From positions 67,428,734-67,492,733 of the forward strand of contig CM057462.1 of assembly GCA_030035585.1 (NCBI GenBank): a DNA stretch of 64,000 bases. The letters run 5' to 3'. This document shows positions 1-12,423 of this stretch, one piece after another. The notes beneath the pieces were generated by a model. That model searched no databases and was not told where the DNA came from. It was given only the letters and a program-made list of their open reading frames with translations. Position 1 is the stretch's first letter. Every line of letters begins with the position of its first letter. The stretch comes from Dugong dugon. Its lineage: Eukaryota > Chordata > Mammalia > Sirenia > Dugongidae. A program made the translations under genes and the position numbers.

Positions 1-340
1 CAAGAGTCTTTTTAGGGCTTTGAGATATGAGATTAAGAAATTATCTTGTAAAGAAGAGACATTTGTATCCCACTAGGTATCTAATGAACTGGCAGAGTCA
101 AGAATTTAAATAAGCATAGAATTTCTCAATATGTAGTTTCTGATTTCTCCTAGGAATTTTCTTCTAACATGTATATACCTCAAAACATTATGGACTCGGC
201 TTTCAAACTATCATGTATTATGTAGAAAAATGTATATCATCTTTAAACTCAACCATATATAGAACTCTACTGTTGTTATAAAGGAAAATTAAATGTATTA
301 CTCAATGACATTTTCAAAAGCATTTAAAAAATGAAATTAC
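1..340. other. Intron sequence after the ASTP exon; nothing recognised
   Basis: AT-rich intronic sequence starting at the donor of the exon at 341. The next FOXJ3 exon, expected to begin with codons for VTLYNTDQDG, is not found here. I see no repeat family or RNA gene. Confidence 0.6.
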
Positions 341-442
341 TTTGTTAGTCACAGTGTTGATTGCCAGAGTTGGAGAGGCACTTCCCGAAATAATACACTC
401 CATTCCCAAAGAATCTGAATCTATGCTATATGGAGTTGAGGC
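341..442 (-). CDS. FOXJ3: FOXJ3 coding exon just after the forkhead domain
   Basis: The exon is 102 bp, 34 codons, phase 0 at both ends. It reads [20 protein letters not shown], then [14 protein letters not shown]. The acceptor is gtattttag before GCC; the donor is gtaatt after AAA. It follows RSVER of the previous exon without a gap, as in FOXJ3. The segment is Ser/Thr-rich and lies between the DNA-binding domain and the long low-complexity C-terminal part, whose exons lie outside the window. It is too short to appear as a long ORF and was found by comparing the minus strand with the expected continuation of FOXJ3. Confidence 0.96.
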
Positions 443-1474
443 CTAAAATACAAGAACAAAATAAATAATTATTAGCTCATATACCAGCAACTTTAACACA
501 GTTTGAAGGGATTTTATCAAATTCTTCAACATCCAGTTCTGTGCTTTGTTCCTGAAAATGAACTTAAATGGCTACTGAAATCTCTTCTATTTTAATATGC
601 TGTTGACCTGATATTACAGAGTCCATAGGTATGGCTACACTGTAACACTTAACTGGCTGTGAGATAAGGTGACAAAAACTGCAGATACGCTTCTGTAGTG
701 GAGTCTACTAATGGTCCCCTAATATTCATTCTCTTCTCCATTTTAGATAGTAGCTATTGACTCATAGCCACCCAGCTAGAGACTACCTTTTTCAAACTCA
801 TTTGTGCTAGTTATAGTCATGTGACTAAGATGTAGCAAACAGAATGTGAGCAGGAGTGAGGTGTGCAACTTTTGGGTCATGCCTTTGAAAGGAACGTGCT
901 TGCCCTCCATTCTCTCTTTCCCACTTATTACAGGCTGGAACACAGATATGGTGGTAGTGATCTCACTTAACTGAGCTCTGGGTAATACCCAGAAAAACAA
1001 GATTAGAAACCTAGACATGTGAATAACCTTGTGAAACAGAGCTATTTACCCCTATGACATAACTATCAGCTTGAGCTTTTACCTAAAAAAGAAAGAAATC
1101 TTTCTGGTTTAAACCTCTCAGTTGCGGTTTTTTGTTTTTCCTTTGTAAGAACAATCAAACATTGTCCTGACTAATAAAACTTCATATGCAATTGTTCATA
1201 TAAACATGGGTGTTAAAAACAATATAGAAGGTTTTCTGCATTTCGGATCTTTGATATAGATTGTGCCAACATAGGTTTCTCTCCCAAGAGACATTCTGTA
1301 TTTCTTTAGTGTGCCCTCAAGAGAGTTAATCTTTGATCCTGAAAATTAAAGGGGAGATATAAATAATTTGTGGCTATGATGCTAGTGACATATATATATT
1401 CCCTCACTGGCAAAAAATATTTGTTCCACACACCAACCCACCTGAACATGAATATTTAAAAGATCATATTGGAT
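443..1474. other. Intron; old interspersed repeat fragment around 690-1200
   Basis: No coding signal. The stretch from about 690 to 1200, with the motif gtcatgtgactaag followed by gtgagcaggag, resembles an old mammal-wide repeat I cannot name. A fragment of what looks like the same family lies near 59760-60010. The rest appears single-copy. Confidence 0.35.
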
Positions 1475-1665
1475 GAGCCCTGGTAGCACTGAAAGGTCGA
1501 CAGTTTGAACCCACCAGTTGCTCCGCAGGAGAAAGATGTGGCAGTCTGATTCCGTAAGGATTTACAGCCTTGGAAACCCTGTGCAGCAGTTCTACTCTGT
1601 CCTATAGGGTCGCTATGAGTTGAAATCAACTCAATGGCAACGGGTTTGGTTGCCTTTTTTTTTTT
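1475..1665 (+). repeat. AfroSINE, long internal subtype
   Basis: tRNA-derived SINE starting gagccctggtagca. A B-box-like cagtttgaaccc is present. The internal segment gagaaagatgtggcagtctg marks the longer subtype. The body ttctactctgtcctataggg is followed by the shared tail cgctatgagttgaaatcaac and a T-rich end. Confidence 0.93.
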
Positions 1666-2039
1666 AATTGGATAAGCAAGATAGCAATTTCACTGAAACA
1701 AATTTCTGAGATTAATTTATTGATCACTTATCCTTAGCACGAATTTCTTTCATCAGATAATCTAATCAACATGCAGGTAGGGAACAGACATCTTGATGAA
1801 CTGCAGAAAAGGAAAAGACCAGGGCTACCCCTGCAAGCTAGAATGCAGCCCTTAGGTGATGGGTACACATTGAGGGTGAGGCAAAAATGAAAAATAGGTT
1901 CATATAATTATTTATAAGCTCCAAAGACAACTTTGTATAAGCTGCAATTTTGATGCCAGCCAATAAGCTACACCTAAGTTCACAGAGAGGACTACTTTAG
2001 GAAGCTGTAAATCTCATGGTCCTCTAACTCAAGTCTTCC

Positions 2040-2280
2040 CGGTCCAGACCAGTGGTTCACTACTTAATTCTCACTCTTTCCTACTATTAAGAGAGGGAAG
2101 GTTGTGTTGTGTGATTTCATACAAGTTACTCAACCTTTAGGCTTGTTTTCACATTTAGAAAAAGATTATGACATTTCCTTTTTGTTAAGACCATTAATGA
2201 AATAATACATGTAAAGCACAGAGCATGGTACCTGACATGCATAATAAATGTTAGCTGCTATGATGACTGCTAGAACATAC
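2040..2280 (+). repeat. MIR element (core and 3' end)
   Basis: Contains diverged MIR landmarks in order: acaagttactcaacctttag, acatgtaaagcacagagca, and ataataaatgttagctgct. MIR is an old tRNA-derived SINE shared by all mammals; this copy is heavily mutated. The region between here and 3280 shows nothing else I recognise. Confidence 0.75.
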
Positions 2281-3279
2281 CTACTATTAATGTTGAGGAT
2301 CTACTGACTAAGAATACCCAATTGTAATTAATGAGAAAGGAGACAGCCTTGGTACAATGCACTGTATCCTAACATGACCAGACAAATAGATTCAGCTATT
2401 ATAAATTTAATAGTAAATTTTTTTAAAATCTTTAAATTAGATATTTTTTCATAGATGCTTCAGTTTGGTTCCATCAAGAGTAAAAGATATTCTCTTCATA
2501 TGCTTTGATACGTTCAGTGGTATATCTTTTTTTGGGACACTGATTCTGTTATTAGCAGATAATAAGTAGTCTGATTAGCAAAGCCAACGGTCTAGGCATC
2601 CCACAGTGTATGTGGATAATTGTTATTATTGCAGCAATAACCCAAATCCTGGGCAAAGTATCAATGAATCTAATTTGGGTGGCACTAGTCAGCCTTGTGA
2701 AAGGTCCTTTCTGGAGTTACCTCTTTTCCTCTGTCATTGTCCTACCCATTCAAGTTCCACTTCCAGTATGGCAGTGTAATACCTCAACAGACCAACCTTC
2801 CACTGATAACTACAAATTATGGTGGAAAACAAAAACAAAAAGCAACTGAGGATTCTGAAGAGTAAATAGAACACATAGATTATAGCGAGAAATCAAAACT
2901 TAGTGAGACCAGCATGGTGGTGAATTTCCTGTTTTGTTGCAGCTTTACCCTAACAATATGCAGTAGATATGGAGTGTAGACAGCCTAAGCAGACAGAAAC
3001 CTCACTGTCAAGACTGAACCAAGGAGAAGAGCCAGTCACCAGAGACAGACAAGAGAATCCCATAGAGGAGAGCAGAGAGCTGAAGGGGATCCTCTAATTC
3101 TGTTATGAAACACCATAAAAGTCTCAGGCTAACCCCTGAACCATGCGTGGGCAGATATGAAAAAAAGGCTCAAAGAACTGAATTAATATTGGAACCACCA
3201 CCATAAAAGAAAAAACATAATTGACAGTTTGCGTCTTAGAGCTAAAACAAAAACATCAACATTCTACAGAGGACTGTAA

Positions 3280-3960
3280 CAGAACCTAGGGTCTATCTAA
3301 CATAACAGTCACAATGTCCAAGATACAAACCAAAATTACCTGACGTACTAATAACAAAAAAAGTAGCCTATTTTCAAGAGAAAAGGCAATCTACAAATGC
3401 TTCCCCCAAGAAGACTGAGATGTTGGAATTATACGGCAAAGACTTTACAGTAGCTATTTTAATTATGCTCACCGAAATAAAGTAAAAACCACTTGAATGA
3501 AAATATAATAAGAAAAATCTCTCAGTGGAGAAATAAAAAATATTTTAAAAGAACAAAATCGAAATTTTAGAGCTGAAAAAGTTTTAATGGACGGGCTTAA
3601 TATTAAACTGGAAATGAAAGAGGAAAGAATCAGTGACCTCAAAAATGGTCAACAGAAATGATTCAATTTGAAAAACAAACAAAAAAAGAACAGAACCTCA
3701 GAGATTTGCGGGACATTCTCACAAGGTCTAACGTGTACTTGGAGTTACAGAAGGAGAAGAAAAAGAGAGAAAAGGGCAGAAAAACTATGTGAAGAAATGA
3801 TGACTGAAAATTTTGGAATTTTGGTGAAAGACAAATTTACAGATTCAAGAAGCTCAGTGAACCTCAAGAAGGAAAAATTCAAATGCTAACGGAAGTTTTT
3901 CAGGCTGAAGGGAAATTGTAGCAGAAGGAAACTTGGACCTTGAAGAACAAATTAAGGCAT
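3280..3960 (+). repeat. Old HAL1/L1 ORF1-like fragment
   Basis: Contains the pattern seen in ancient L1 or HAL1 ORF1 regions: gatgttggaattatacggca, gactttacagtagctatttt, gaaagaatcagtgacctcaa, and a closing segment gaagttttt-caggctgaaggg. The same landmarks recur near 43430-43700 and 45306-45560. Frames are broken by many stops. The sequence from 2280 to 3280 leads into it without recognisable landmarks. Confidence 0.65.
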
Positions 3961-5760
3961 CAGACACGGTAAATGTAAAATACTACTGTTTTCCTCTTAG
4001 GTTTTAAAAATTACATATGATTATTTAAGGCAAAAGTTAAAACATGGTCTTGTGCAATTTTCAATGTATGTGGACAACTATGGGGAATGGTGGAGTGGGG
4101 GCAAAGGGGTCTATAAGATTTCTACGTTTTATAGTAAGTGATATAACACTAACTCAAGAGTAAGCTGCAAAAAGGGAGTTGTATATTGAAATTGCTAGAG
4201 CAAACACAAAAACAAAATATAAAGAGGTATAGGTAAAAAGCCAACGGATAAATTAAAATGGAATACTAAAATATATCCAAATAATCCAAAAGAAGGCAGG
4301 AAAGGAGGAAGAGAGGAAATAAAACAACAGAAAATAAACATAGACCTAAAACCTAACCACATCAATAATTACATTAAACATTAACAGTTTAAACATACCA
4401 GTTAAAAAGCAGAGATTGTCAAGAGGCTAAAAAAGCAAGACTCAGCTAAATGCTACCCTACAAGAGCCACAACTTTAATTATAAAGTCACCCGTAAGTTC
4501 AAAGTAATAGATGGAAAAATATATACAATTATGCACTTATGCAAACAGTAGCATAAGAAGGCTGGAGAGGCTATGCTGATATCAGATAAAATAGCCTTTA
4601 AGATACAGGGTATAATACTAGAAATTTAAAAAAAAAATCATTGCATAAAGACAAAGGAATAATTGATGATGAAGACGTAACAATTAAAACCATAAATGTG
4701 TCTAATAACACAGCTTCAAAATACATGAAGCAAAAACCCAAAGAGTTAAAAATCATTAAAGGCATAAAGATTGGAATAATATTAAAAATGTCTTAACCTA
4801 ACTGGTATTACAGAACATAATACCAAACAACTGTAGTACACATATTCTTTTAAAGTGTACATGGTATATGCACCAAGATATAGCACATGCTGAGCCACAA
4901 GTCTCAATAAATGTTAAAAAAAACTAAAATGATACATAGTATGCTCTCTGACTATACAGAGAAATTAAATTATAAATCAATAATAATAAGACATCTAAGA
5001 AAATCCCAAATGTTTCGAAATTAAACATACATTTCTAAATTAACTGGCCAGAAAAGACTCAAGAGAATTTTTTAAATTTTTTATATTATTTATTTTTAAA
5101 TAAGTGATAACAAAAATACAATATATCAAAATTTGTGAGATGTATTTAAAGCAGTACTTAGAGGTAAACCTACAGCTTTAAAATCTTATATTACAAAAGA
5201 GGAAAAGTCTCAAATCAATGATCTAAGCTGGAACCTTAAGAAACTGGAAAAAATCTGTAAGCAGAAGAAATGAAAAGGGTAAAAGGAGAAATAAAACAAA
5301 ACACACACACACAACAGAAAAAAAATTAACCAAGCCAAAAGCTGGCTCCTTGAAAAGATTAACAAAATTGACAAACTTCTAACTATACTAATGAAGAAAA
5401 AAGAGAAAATGTGGTATCAGGAATGAAAGAGGAGTAGTTACTACAGCTCCTACAAACATTAAAGGATAAGAGAATATTATAAGCCAATTTATGCCAACAA
5501 ACACAACAACTTAGATGAAATGGACAAATTCCTTCAAGAACACAACTTACCAAAATTGGCACAAGAGAAACTGTGAATAGTCCCAATTGAAATGAAGAAT
5601 TAAAAACCTTCCCACAAAGAAAACTGCAGGCACAGATGGTTTCGCCGATGAATTATCCCAAATTTTTTGAACAAATATATCACGCTTACAAAAACTTCTT
5701 CAGATAACAGGGGAGGGAGCACTGTCCAACTCATTTATATTAGGGTGCATAACCTTAATA

Positions 5761-5946
5761 CCAAACTCAAACCAAGCCCATTGCCATCGAGCTGATTCTG
5801 ACTCATCGCTACCCTACAGCACAGGGTAAAACTGCCCCATGGAGGCAGATCACCAAGTCTTTCTCCCGTGGAGCAGCTGGTGGGTTCAAGCTGCTGACTT
5901 TTTGTTTAGCAGTTGAGCACTGAACTACTGTACTGCCAGGGCTCCT
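5761..5946 (-). repeat. AfroSINE, antisense, inside old L1
   Basis: Reads tail-first on the plus strand: cattgccatcgagctgattc, then the body, then a 3' border ccagggctcct, which is the reversed SINE head. It carries the internal segment tctttctcccgtggagcagc of the longer subtype. Confidence 0.92.
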
Positions 5947-6100
5947 GACAAAGACATTACAGAAGAGAAAATTATAAACCCATATCCTTCATGAACACAA
6001 ATCCAAAAATCCTTAACCAAATATTAGTAAACTGAATCTAACAATATATTAGTGGGGCAACATATCACAATTTAGTAGGACTTATCTAAGGAATAAGGAG

Positions 6101-6303
6101 GTCTTGTGGCACAACAGACAACCACTCAGCTGCTAGCCGAACGTTTGGTGGTTCAAACCCACCCAGCAGCTCTGCAGGAAAAAGACCTGGCAATCTGCTC
6201 CTATAAAGATTACAGCCTAAAAAACCCTATGGGGCAGTTCTACTCTGTCGCATGGGATTGCTGTGAGTTGAAATCAACTCGACAGCACCCAACAACAACA
6301 ACA
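6101..6303 (+). repeat. AfroSINE with an RTE-like tail
   Basis: Head gtcttgtggcacaacagaca, longer-subtype middle aaaaagacctggcaatctgc, then the tail ctcgacagcacccaacaaca. The tail matches the last bases of the RTE LINE copy ending at 33925, including the (ACA) run. Confidence 0.93.
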
Positions 6304-6474
6304 TCCAAGAATTGCAAGGTTTAACACTGAAAATGCAATCAATGTAATTCAACAAATTAACAGAATAAAGAAGAAATACCATATCATCACCTCAATAGAC
6401 GGAGAAAAAGCATTTGATAAAATTCAACCACCATTTATGCTAAAGACTCTCAGCAAACTAGTCTTAGAAGGAGG

Positions 6475-6720
6475 GCTTCAAACCAGTTCAAACCCCTACT
6501 GATAATTTGTATTTCCTCTCCAGATACACTGAATCAGAATCTACAGTTTAACCAGATCATCAGGTGACTTTTAGGTATAATAAAATTTGAGAAACACTGC
6601 TCTACTAGTGGTTCTCAGAACTGGTCCCTAACCAGTAGCATTAGCATCACCTGGCAACCTGTCAGACACGTAAATTCTTAGCAGGGTTCTGACCGGAACA
6701 AACTGGTTGAAAGCCCTGCT
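6475..6720 (-). repeat. Two MER5-like (hAT-Charlie) DNA transposon remnants
   Basis: gtggttctcagaactggtcc at 6609 and tttgagaaacactgctctac at 6583-6602 resemble the terminal sequences of MER5A elements, with the typical agcatcacctggcaacctgt inside. Two partial copies abut. They lack coding capacity, as expected for non-autonomous DNA transposons. Confidence 0.6.
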
Positions 6721-6954
6721 TAAGAAGTAAATGTCCTCTATCTGATAAAGGGCATCTATAAAAACTCTAGAGCTTATACTTAATGGTAAAAGACTAACAC
6801 TTTCCCCCTAAAAACAAAAGCCAGGCAAGAATACCCACTTTCACTGCTTCTACTCAACACTGTACTGAAGGTTCTAGCCATTGCAATAAGCAAAGAAAAA
6901 GAAACAGAAATAATGGAAAGGAAAAAGAAAAAGGTGTCTCTACTGTAATGCTGT

Positions 6955-7111
6955 CAACAACCTGTTGCCTTCCAGTCAGTTCTGACTCAGAGTGCCCCTA
7001 CAGGACAGAGTAGAACTGCCCCATAGGGTTTCCAAGCAGCAGCTGGTAGATTTCAACTGCTGACCTTTTGGTTAGCAGTCAGGCTCTTAACCACTGCACC
7101 ACCAGGGCTCC
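6955..7111 (-). repeat. AfroSINE, antisense, short subtype
   Basis: Begins cctgttgccttccagtcagt and ends accactgcaccaccagggct. It lacks the additional internal segment, giving the about 155 bp short form. Confidence 0.93.
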
Positions 7112-7254
7112 AATGTTGTCAATAGTCATCTAAAATCATATTTATGTTACCTAATTCTGTATGTCTGCATTAAATGTGGGTTAATTCTTTCTTAAAATCA
7201 AGGGTCACTGGCTCACAATAGGATATGCAAATATAAAAAGAAAATATGATTTAG

Positions 7255-7500
7255 TGTTGTGGTCTTTAGCATAGCAAATACCAATGGCAGTATCCTGTAG
7301 TTGCAAACAGCAAAGACTGCCTGAGTTCAAATCCTGGCTCTGGTTCTTATTAGCTGAGTACCCATGGACAACTTACTTAACATCCATGTATGTCAGTTCC
7401 ACCATTTTGAGTTATTGTAAAAATTACACAGGTTAGTATGTGTAAAAATCCTTTAAAAAGCATCTAGCACATAAACACAATATATATCTATTATTATTAT
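7255..7500 (+). repeat. MIR element
   Basis: Landmarks actgcctgagttcaaatcct, tattagctgagtaccc and acaacttacttaac follow MIR order, ending in a (TAT)n tail. Confidence 0.75.
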
Positions 7501-7514
7501 TATACTGTTATGAC

Positions 7515-7660
7515 TTCTAACCTCTCACTTTATAGTTGAAACACTTAAGATAAAAAAATTTAACAACTTGCCAAAAGTCACAAGAGCTAGTAAGTTGTAA
7601 AGCCAGAAGAGAAACCCAGGACTCCTGGTCAACGAGTCTACCCATCTCACCTTGCTAAAC
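7515..7660 (-). repeat. MIR element, antisense
   Basis: acaacttgccaaaagtcaca followed by agagctagtaagttg and gaaacccaggactcct is the reverse complement of the MIR core. It lies next to a sense MIR. Confidence 0.7.
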
Positions 7661-7934
7661 TTTATTTTAGGTCTTCAAGTCTATTTTATGATAAAGGAAA
7701 AGTGCTAAGAAGATGAAAGAAATTAGAAAAAAGAAAAAGAGATACATTTATATACTCAAGGATTAAAGAAAGAAGAAAGGAATACTGTAATGATGGAAGA
7801 GAGAGCATGGGCTTACGTTCCTGTAAATGGAAGAACGGACAAGGACATGGTCCAAAGACATGAGTTAAGAATGTTAGGCTGAAAATAATTATCAGGCTTG
7901 ATTTTTCTTTTAGGACATGAAGACGTTGCTGCTT

Positions 7935-8830
7935 GCATTTGCTCTTAAATTTTTTCTATTTTTGGTGAAAATATACACAGCAAAACCCACTATCATTCCA
8001 CAGTTTGTAGACAAAATGACCAATGACATTAGTTACATTCTTCACATTGTGTTAACATTCTCGTTATTTCTGTTCTAGTCGTTTCATTTGCATTAACTTA
8101 ATCTCCCTGCCCCCAACCTTCTCATCTATGCTTCAAAACAGCTGTTGACCCTTTGTTTTTATTTTAAAAAGTTGTTTTTTTTTTTTTTTTTAAAGCAATA
8201 CTCAAGGGTGACAATCTTTACTCTTTGGGCTAAACTGTTAGTTAACGGCGACTTCAGGAGATAGCTGTAATTCAAGGTTTAAAGAGCAACTCAGGGCCAT
8301 GGTTACAGGGACTCCGCCAGCCTCAACAGATCCAGTTAAGTCTGGATTCTTTCCTTAAGAATTTGAAGTTCTGCTCCACACTTTTCTCCCTTTTTATCAG
8401 GATTCATCTATTGTGTTCCTAATCAGAATTGTCAGTAGTGGTAGCCAGGCACCATCTAGTTCTTCTGGTCTCAAGGTGGAGAAGGCAGTGGTTCATGTAG
8501 ACAGTTAGTCCTGTAGTCCAGTTCCTTCTCTGACTCCTGGGTTTCCTTCTTTCTCCTTTGTTCCAGATGAATAAGGACCAATAGCTGTATCTTAGATGGC
8601 TGCTCATAAGCTTTTATGACTCCAGACACTACTCACCATACTGGGAGATAAAATATAATCTTTAAGAACTATATTATGCCTATTGACTGGATTGTCCCAT
8701 AAGACCATGGCCCTAAGCCCTCAAAGAGAAGTTATCCCATGAGGTGACTGGTTATGTCCTGCATTTTTTAAAATCAATTCTCTTTAGCAGTTCAGAAAGC
8801 CTTTCCTGTTCCATTAAAATCTCAATTCTC
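7935..8830 (-). repeat. L1 3' UTR, antisense
   Basis: Read on the minus strand this matches the L1 3' UTR copies at 50866-51670 and 57203-58034, including the segment around the block ctagatggtgcctggctacc. On the plus strand that block appears as gtggtagccaggcaccatct near 8440. A poly(T) run sits near 8165-8190. Diverged relative to the other copies. Confidence 0.75.
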
Positions 8831-9622
8831 TTCAAACTTAAAAATATGTGAAATGTTTTTATTTTTCATATAGTATTCTGATGTTCACACATTGATAAAG
8901 GAATAACCAATTTCAGAAATTTAATAAGATATTTTTAGAATGTCAACATATTTACCATCAACATTTAAAAGTTATTTTATTCTTTAAGTTTTCAACTCAT
9001 TGGTCCTGCTTGGTTTTTGAGAAAACTTCAAAAGTCTAAAGATCGTATCACAAATCATCACTACTTGACTGTCCTAGGCATTTCTTTATACAAAACCCAG
9101 TGGTTACTCAAAAGGTAAACTCTGTTTGGTTTGGCCCTAATAAAAAATACTATATATCAGAAGGCCTTTCACCCTCTCACCCTCCTTCCAAAAATGCCTC
9201 TAAATTTAAAAAAAAAAAACAAAACAAAAAACCGACACATCAGTTTATCAGGGCAAGAAATTTTGTTTTGTAGGAACACTATCTTCCAGGGTATTTGTTA
9301 AACAACATTTGTTCCCCTGCTTATATGTACTTTGCTGATAGTTAGCCTCTTTCTATAGGTTTCTCTCCTATAGTGGCAACCAATTCATAGCTCAGGTCAA
9401 AACAGCCAATATTACTAACTGAAAGGTTCTCATACTATATGAGTATTTTACGAAACTACACCACAAAGGTAAATTGTTAACGTTTTTATGTCTTAAACTT
9501 AAAATGAAGATTAACAATAATGAGTGGAAAATGAATCTAGAAAGCATGTTCCAAAATGTACATTCAAAAACACACGCTTTATGGGTAAAACATACTTTTG
9601 TAATCTGAATTCTTTATTTTTA
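8831..9622. other. Intron; no feature recognised
   Basis: AT-rich sequence with A-rich runs near 9210. I see no coding, RNA or named repeat signal. Confidence 0.5.
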
Positions 9623-9822
9623 TAACCAAAACCAGTTGTCGAATTGATTCTGAATCACGGCAGCCCCATTTGTGTCAGACTAGAACTGTGCTTCATAGGG
9701 TTTTCAATGGCTGATTTTTCAGAAGTAGAGACTAGGCCTTTCTTCCAAGGCGCCTCTGGGTGGACTCAAACCTTCAACCTTTCAGCTGAGTATGTTAACC
9801 GTTTGCACCACTGAGGGACTCC
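9623..9822 (-). repeat. AfroSINE, antisense, subtype with gaaaaatcagcc-type middle
   Basis: Plus strand shows ggttttcaatggctgatttt, tcagaagtagagactaggcc and tcttccaaggcgcctctggg. The same middle is found at 38708-38923 and 21574-21797, so it defines a distinct subtype. Confidence 0.92.
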
Positions 9823-10419
9823 TATATTTCTACAGACTTCCATTATAAAACTGACAATACAGTCTAGTCTCAAAGTAAAGGGGGGCTCTCATAGAAATAA
9901 AGGGGTACTGCTCTAAGAACTATGAAACAAAGTAACAGAATAAAAGGCAGGCTTAATATCTAAAAGGAATGCACAGTTGTCAACCCAACCACCAACTGCA
10001 ACTTTCAAGAATAATTCAAGTTCCAGGAACTTCCAAAGAAGAGAGAAAATGGTAGAGAAGATCACAGTTCCTCAGCCCTTCAAGACACACATCCTTTCCA
10101 AGTCGTATGCTGATGCTCTGGGTTAATTAAGCAGTGGGGATTTTTCTCCCCTTCCTTCAAATTTTGGCATAAATGCTGAATACGTTTTGTACTCCACATT
10201 TTCACATAATCGAAGTCCATATGCTAAGTCTGTTTTAATAGGCAGAGGCAGGAGGGCAGGAATCGAGGCTCACTTCCTCTCAAACCATTACATCTCAACA
10301 TCTCAGTCTTAAAATTGTCTACCTCTATTACTAGAAGACTAAGTCAGAACACTAAACTTCAACTTCTTAAACTTTGGTTTGCAAAAAGCCAAAAATTGTT
10401 CTGGCCTAAGTGGGGTGGG

Positions 10420-10565
10420 GACTGCTGCCATCAAGTCGATTCCAACCCACAGCAATCCTACAGGACAGAGCAGAACTACCCCATAGGTTTCCAAGGAGCA
10501 GCTGGTGGATTCGAACCGCCGACCTTCTGGTTAGCAGCTGAGCTCTTAACCATTATGCCACCTCA
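10420..10565 (-). repeat. AfroSINE, antisense, short subtype
   Basis: Plus strand reads tgctgccatcaagtcgattc through ggattcgaaccgccgacctt to gagctcttaaccattatgcc. The 10566-11449 interval beyond it holds only faint old-repeat similarity near 10790-11060. Confidence 0.92.
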
Positions 10566-11449
10566 CCCTTAATTCTATATAGCTTGACAACTGCCTTACT
10601 GAATTTCTTTTGCTAGCTCCAATAAATCTGCCTGACTAAATCCCACTGCTCCTATACCTCATGGACTCACATGATCCCAACTTAAAGCCAAATTGAGGTC
10701 CTTATCCTTGAGGCTGGGACGTTTTATCCTTCTACCAGCAATGGGCATAGAACAAGTTATCTGACCAAATGTCCACTACCAGTTTCTGTCATCTTATTCT
10801 TTGTCCTGATCTATTCTGCAAATGTTTACTGGCAGCTATTATAAGCCATGAAAAATGCTAACCACTGGAGTTACAAATATAAATAGATGTTTTCTCTGCC
10901 CTTAAGAGGACCTCGGCCCAGTGAAAGAGTCAAACATAGAAATAAATCGGTACTATAAAGTGTGAGAAATTCTATAAAAGACCTTTGTAAAAATTCCATG
11001 GGAACACAAATGAAGAAGTGAGGAACAGCCTCACAATGTGGTTATCATTTGGATCTTGAAGAATAGTATGGGGTGTGCAAATACATGTGTGTTAGTATAT
11101 GGTTTTTAGTTGAAAACGTAGAAAAGGTAACAAGGAAAACTGAAGTAATGCCTCCTGGCAAACAAAGGGCCGAATAAAATATGTTAAGATAAACAACTTA
11201 CGATATCCACTACAGCTCCCTTTTTCATTCTTACAAAATTAATTTTAATCATGAATTTACAAGTAAGAATTATCTTACAAACAACACACACGCACTTAGA
11301 GATTTTCTGTACAGAATGATTACTACGTAGATGAAAGCAGGAAAAAGCATTTTGAGGACAATTAGGAAAATTTAATGTAAGCATACTGATCATCTGCAGT
11401 GAAAGAGAACAGGTCTGTTATATAAAACCAGTCCTCAATGTCAACAATG

Positions 11450-11640
11450 CAGAGAAAAGAGTATCAAATTAAAACTCAAGAGATCTGAATTCAAGTCTCA
11501 GCTAGACAACAGCTATGCCCTAATTACGAAAAACCGTTTACTTAATTTCCTAAAATGTTCACCTAACTCAAAGAGTTAAGATCAAATAAAATAATGGGTC
11601 TGAAAAGTGAGCTGAAAATACAAAATGCTATACAAATATA
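11450..11640 (+). repeat. MIR-like fragment
   Basis: Weak MIR layout: ctgaattcaagtctcagcta, tttacttaatttcc, then a 3' part with caaaatgctatacaaatata. Strongly diverged. Confidence 0.5.
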
Positions 11641-11699
11641 AAATCTTACCTCTGTTATGCTTATACTTGCTATATTGGAAATGCACTTTTAAAATCTGT

Positions 11700-11910
11700 A
11701 TTTCCTTTATGTTAATGAGGAGGAACAACTCAGAAAAGGAGGGTGAGAATGGTTGCACAACTCAAAGAATGTAATCAATGTCACTAAATTGTACATGTAG
11801 AAACTGCTCAAAAAAAAGAATGTTTAGATTGTTATAAATATAACTAATGTCACTGAACAATTTGTGTGGAAATTGTCAAATGGGAACCTAACTTGCTGTG
11901 TAATTACCAA
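11700..11910 (+). repeat. L1 3' end fragments, two in tandem
   Basis: ggaggaacaactcagaaaag to tgtacatgtagaaactgctc matches the L1 3' end at 12217-12310. It is followed by atttgtgtggaaattgtcaa and cctaacttgctgtgtaatta, which match the L1 3' end at 21310-21360. Confidence 0.7.
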
Positions 11911-11979
11911 AAATGCAATATTGTTATTATTTTTTAATCTGTATTCCTTTCTTAAGAGCAAACTATACTTTAGCTTAAC

Positions 11980-12355
11980 TAGTTAAAAATGCCTGCCTTG
12001 AGCATTAGGCTCTTTTAAAAACTATCTATGTGGGATAGCTCAGTTGCTATCCAAAAGGTCAGCAGTTGGAAACCCTATGGGGCAGTGCTACTCTGCACTA
12101 TAGGGTCGCTATGAGTCGGAATTGACTCAATGGCAACGGGTTTATGTGAGATCAAACTGGCAACAGCTACTTGAAAGATTAGACAGGAAGCTTAAGGAGC
12201 AATAAGTTTATGTTAATGGGGGAGGAACAACTCAGAAAAGGAGGGTAAGAATAGTTAAACAACTCAAAGTATATTATCAATGTCCTGAATTGCACATGTA
12301 GAAACAGCTGAATTAGTGTATTTTTGCTGTGTATATTCTTAACAACAACAAAAAA
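11980..12355 (+). repeat. L1 3' end interrupted by an AfroSINE
   Basis: The flanks aatgcctgccttgagcatta and gagatcaaactggcaacagc join into one L1 3' UTR segment that also occurs uninterrupted at 26228-26480. The end is gtgtatattcttaacaacaa. It stops about 70 bp from the donor of the FOXJ3 exon at 12424. Confidence 0.8.
12036..12142 (+). repeat. AfroSINE with internal deletion, inside L1 3' end
   Basis: Only about 107 bp: head and middle are collapsed (agctcagttgctatccaaaa then ggaaaccctatggggcagtg). The tail tcgctatgagtcggaattga is intact. Near-identical flanks tatgtgggat and tatgtgagat (12026-12035, 12143-12152) look like the target site duplication. Confidence 0.88.
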
Positions 12356-12423
12356 AAATTAAAAAAACTGTATTTCTGACATTTTAACCTGGTCATACTA
12401 AAGTTCCAATAAACAGCTTTTAC

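Larger units (their letters stand above)
4030..6954 (+). repeat. Ancient L1 ORF2 remnant, interrupted by SINEs and a MER5-like element
   Basis: Follows the ORF1-like fragment in the same orientation. The segment aatagacggagaaaaagcat followed by ttgataaaattcaacc near 6400 and the stretch gtactgaaggttctagccat near 6870 are typical of old L1 ORF2. All frames are closed. AfroSINEs at 5761-5946 and 6101-6303 and the hAT-like pair at 6475-6720 interrupt it, so the L1 predates them. Confidence 0.7.

Noticed and set aside
10500..10560. tRNA-like B-box and GGTTCGAATCC-type motifs suggesting tRNA genes
   Set aside because: All such motifs sit in AfroSINE heads; no cloverleaf with intact acceptor stem was found.
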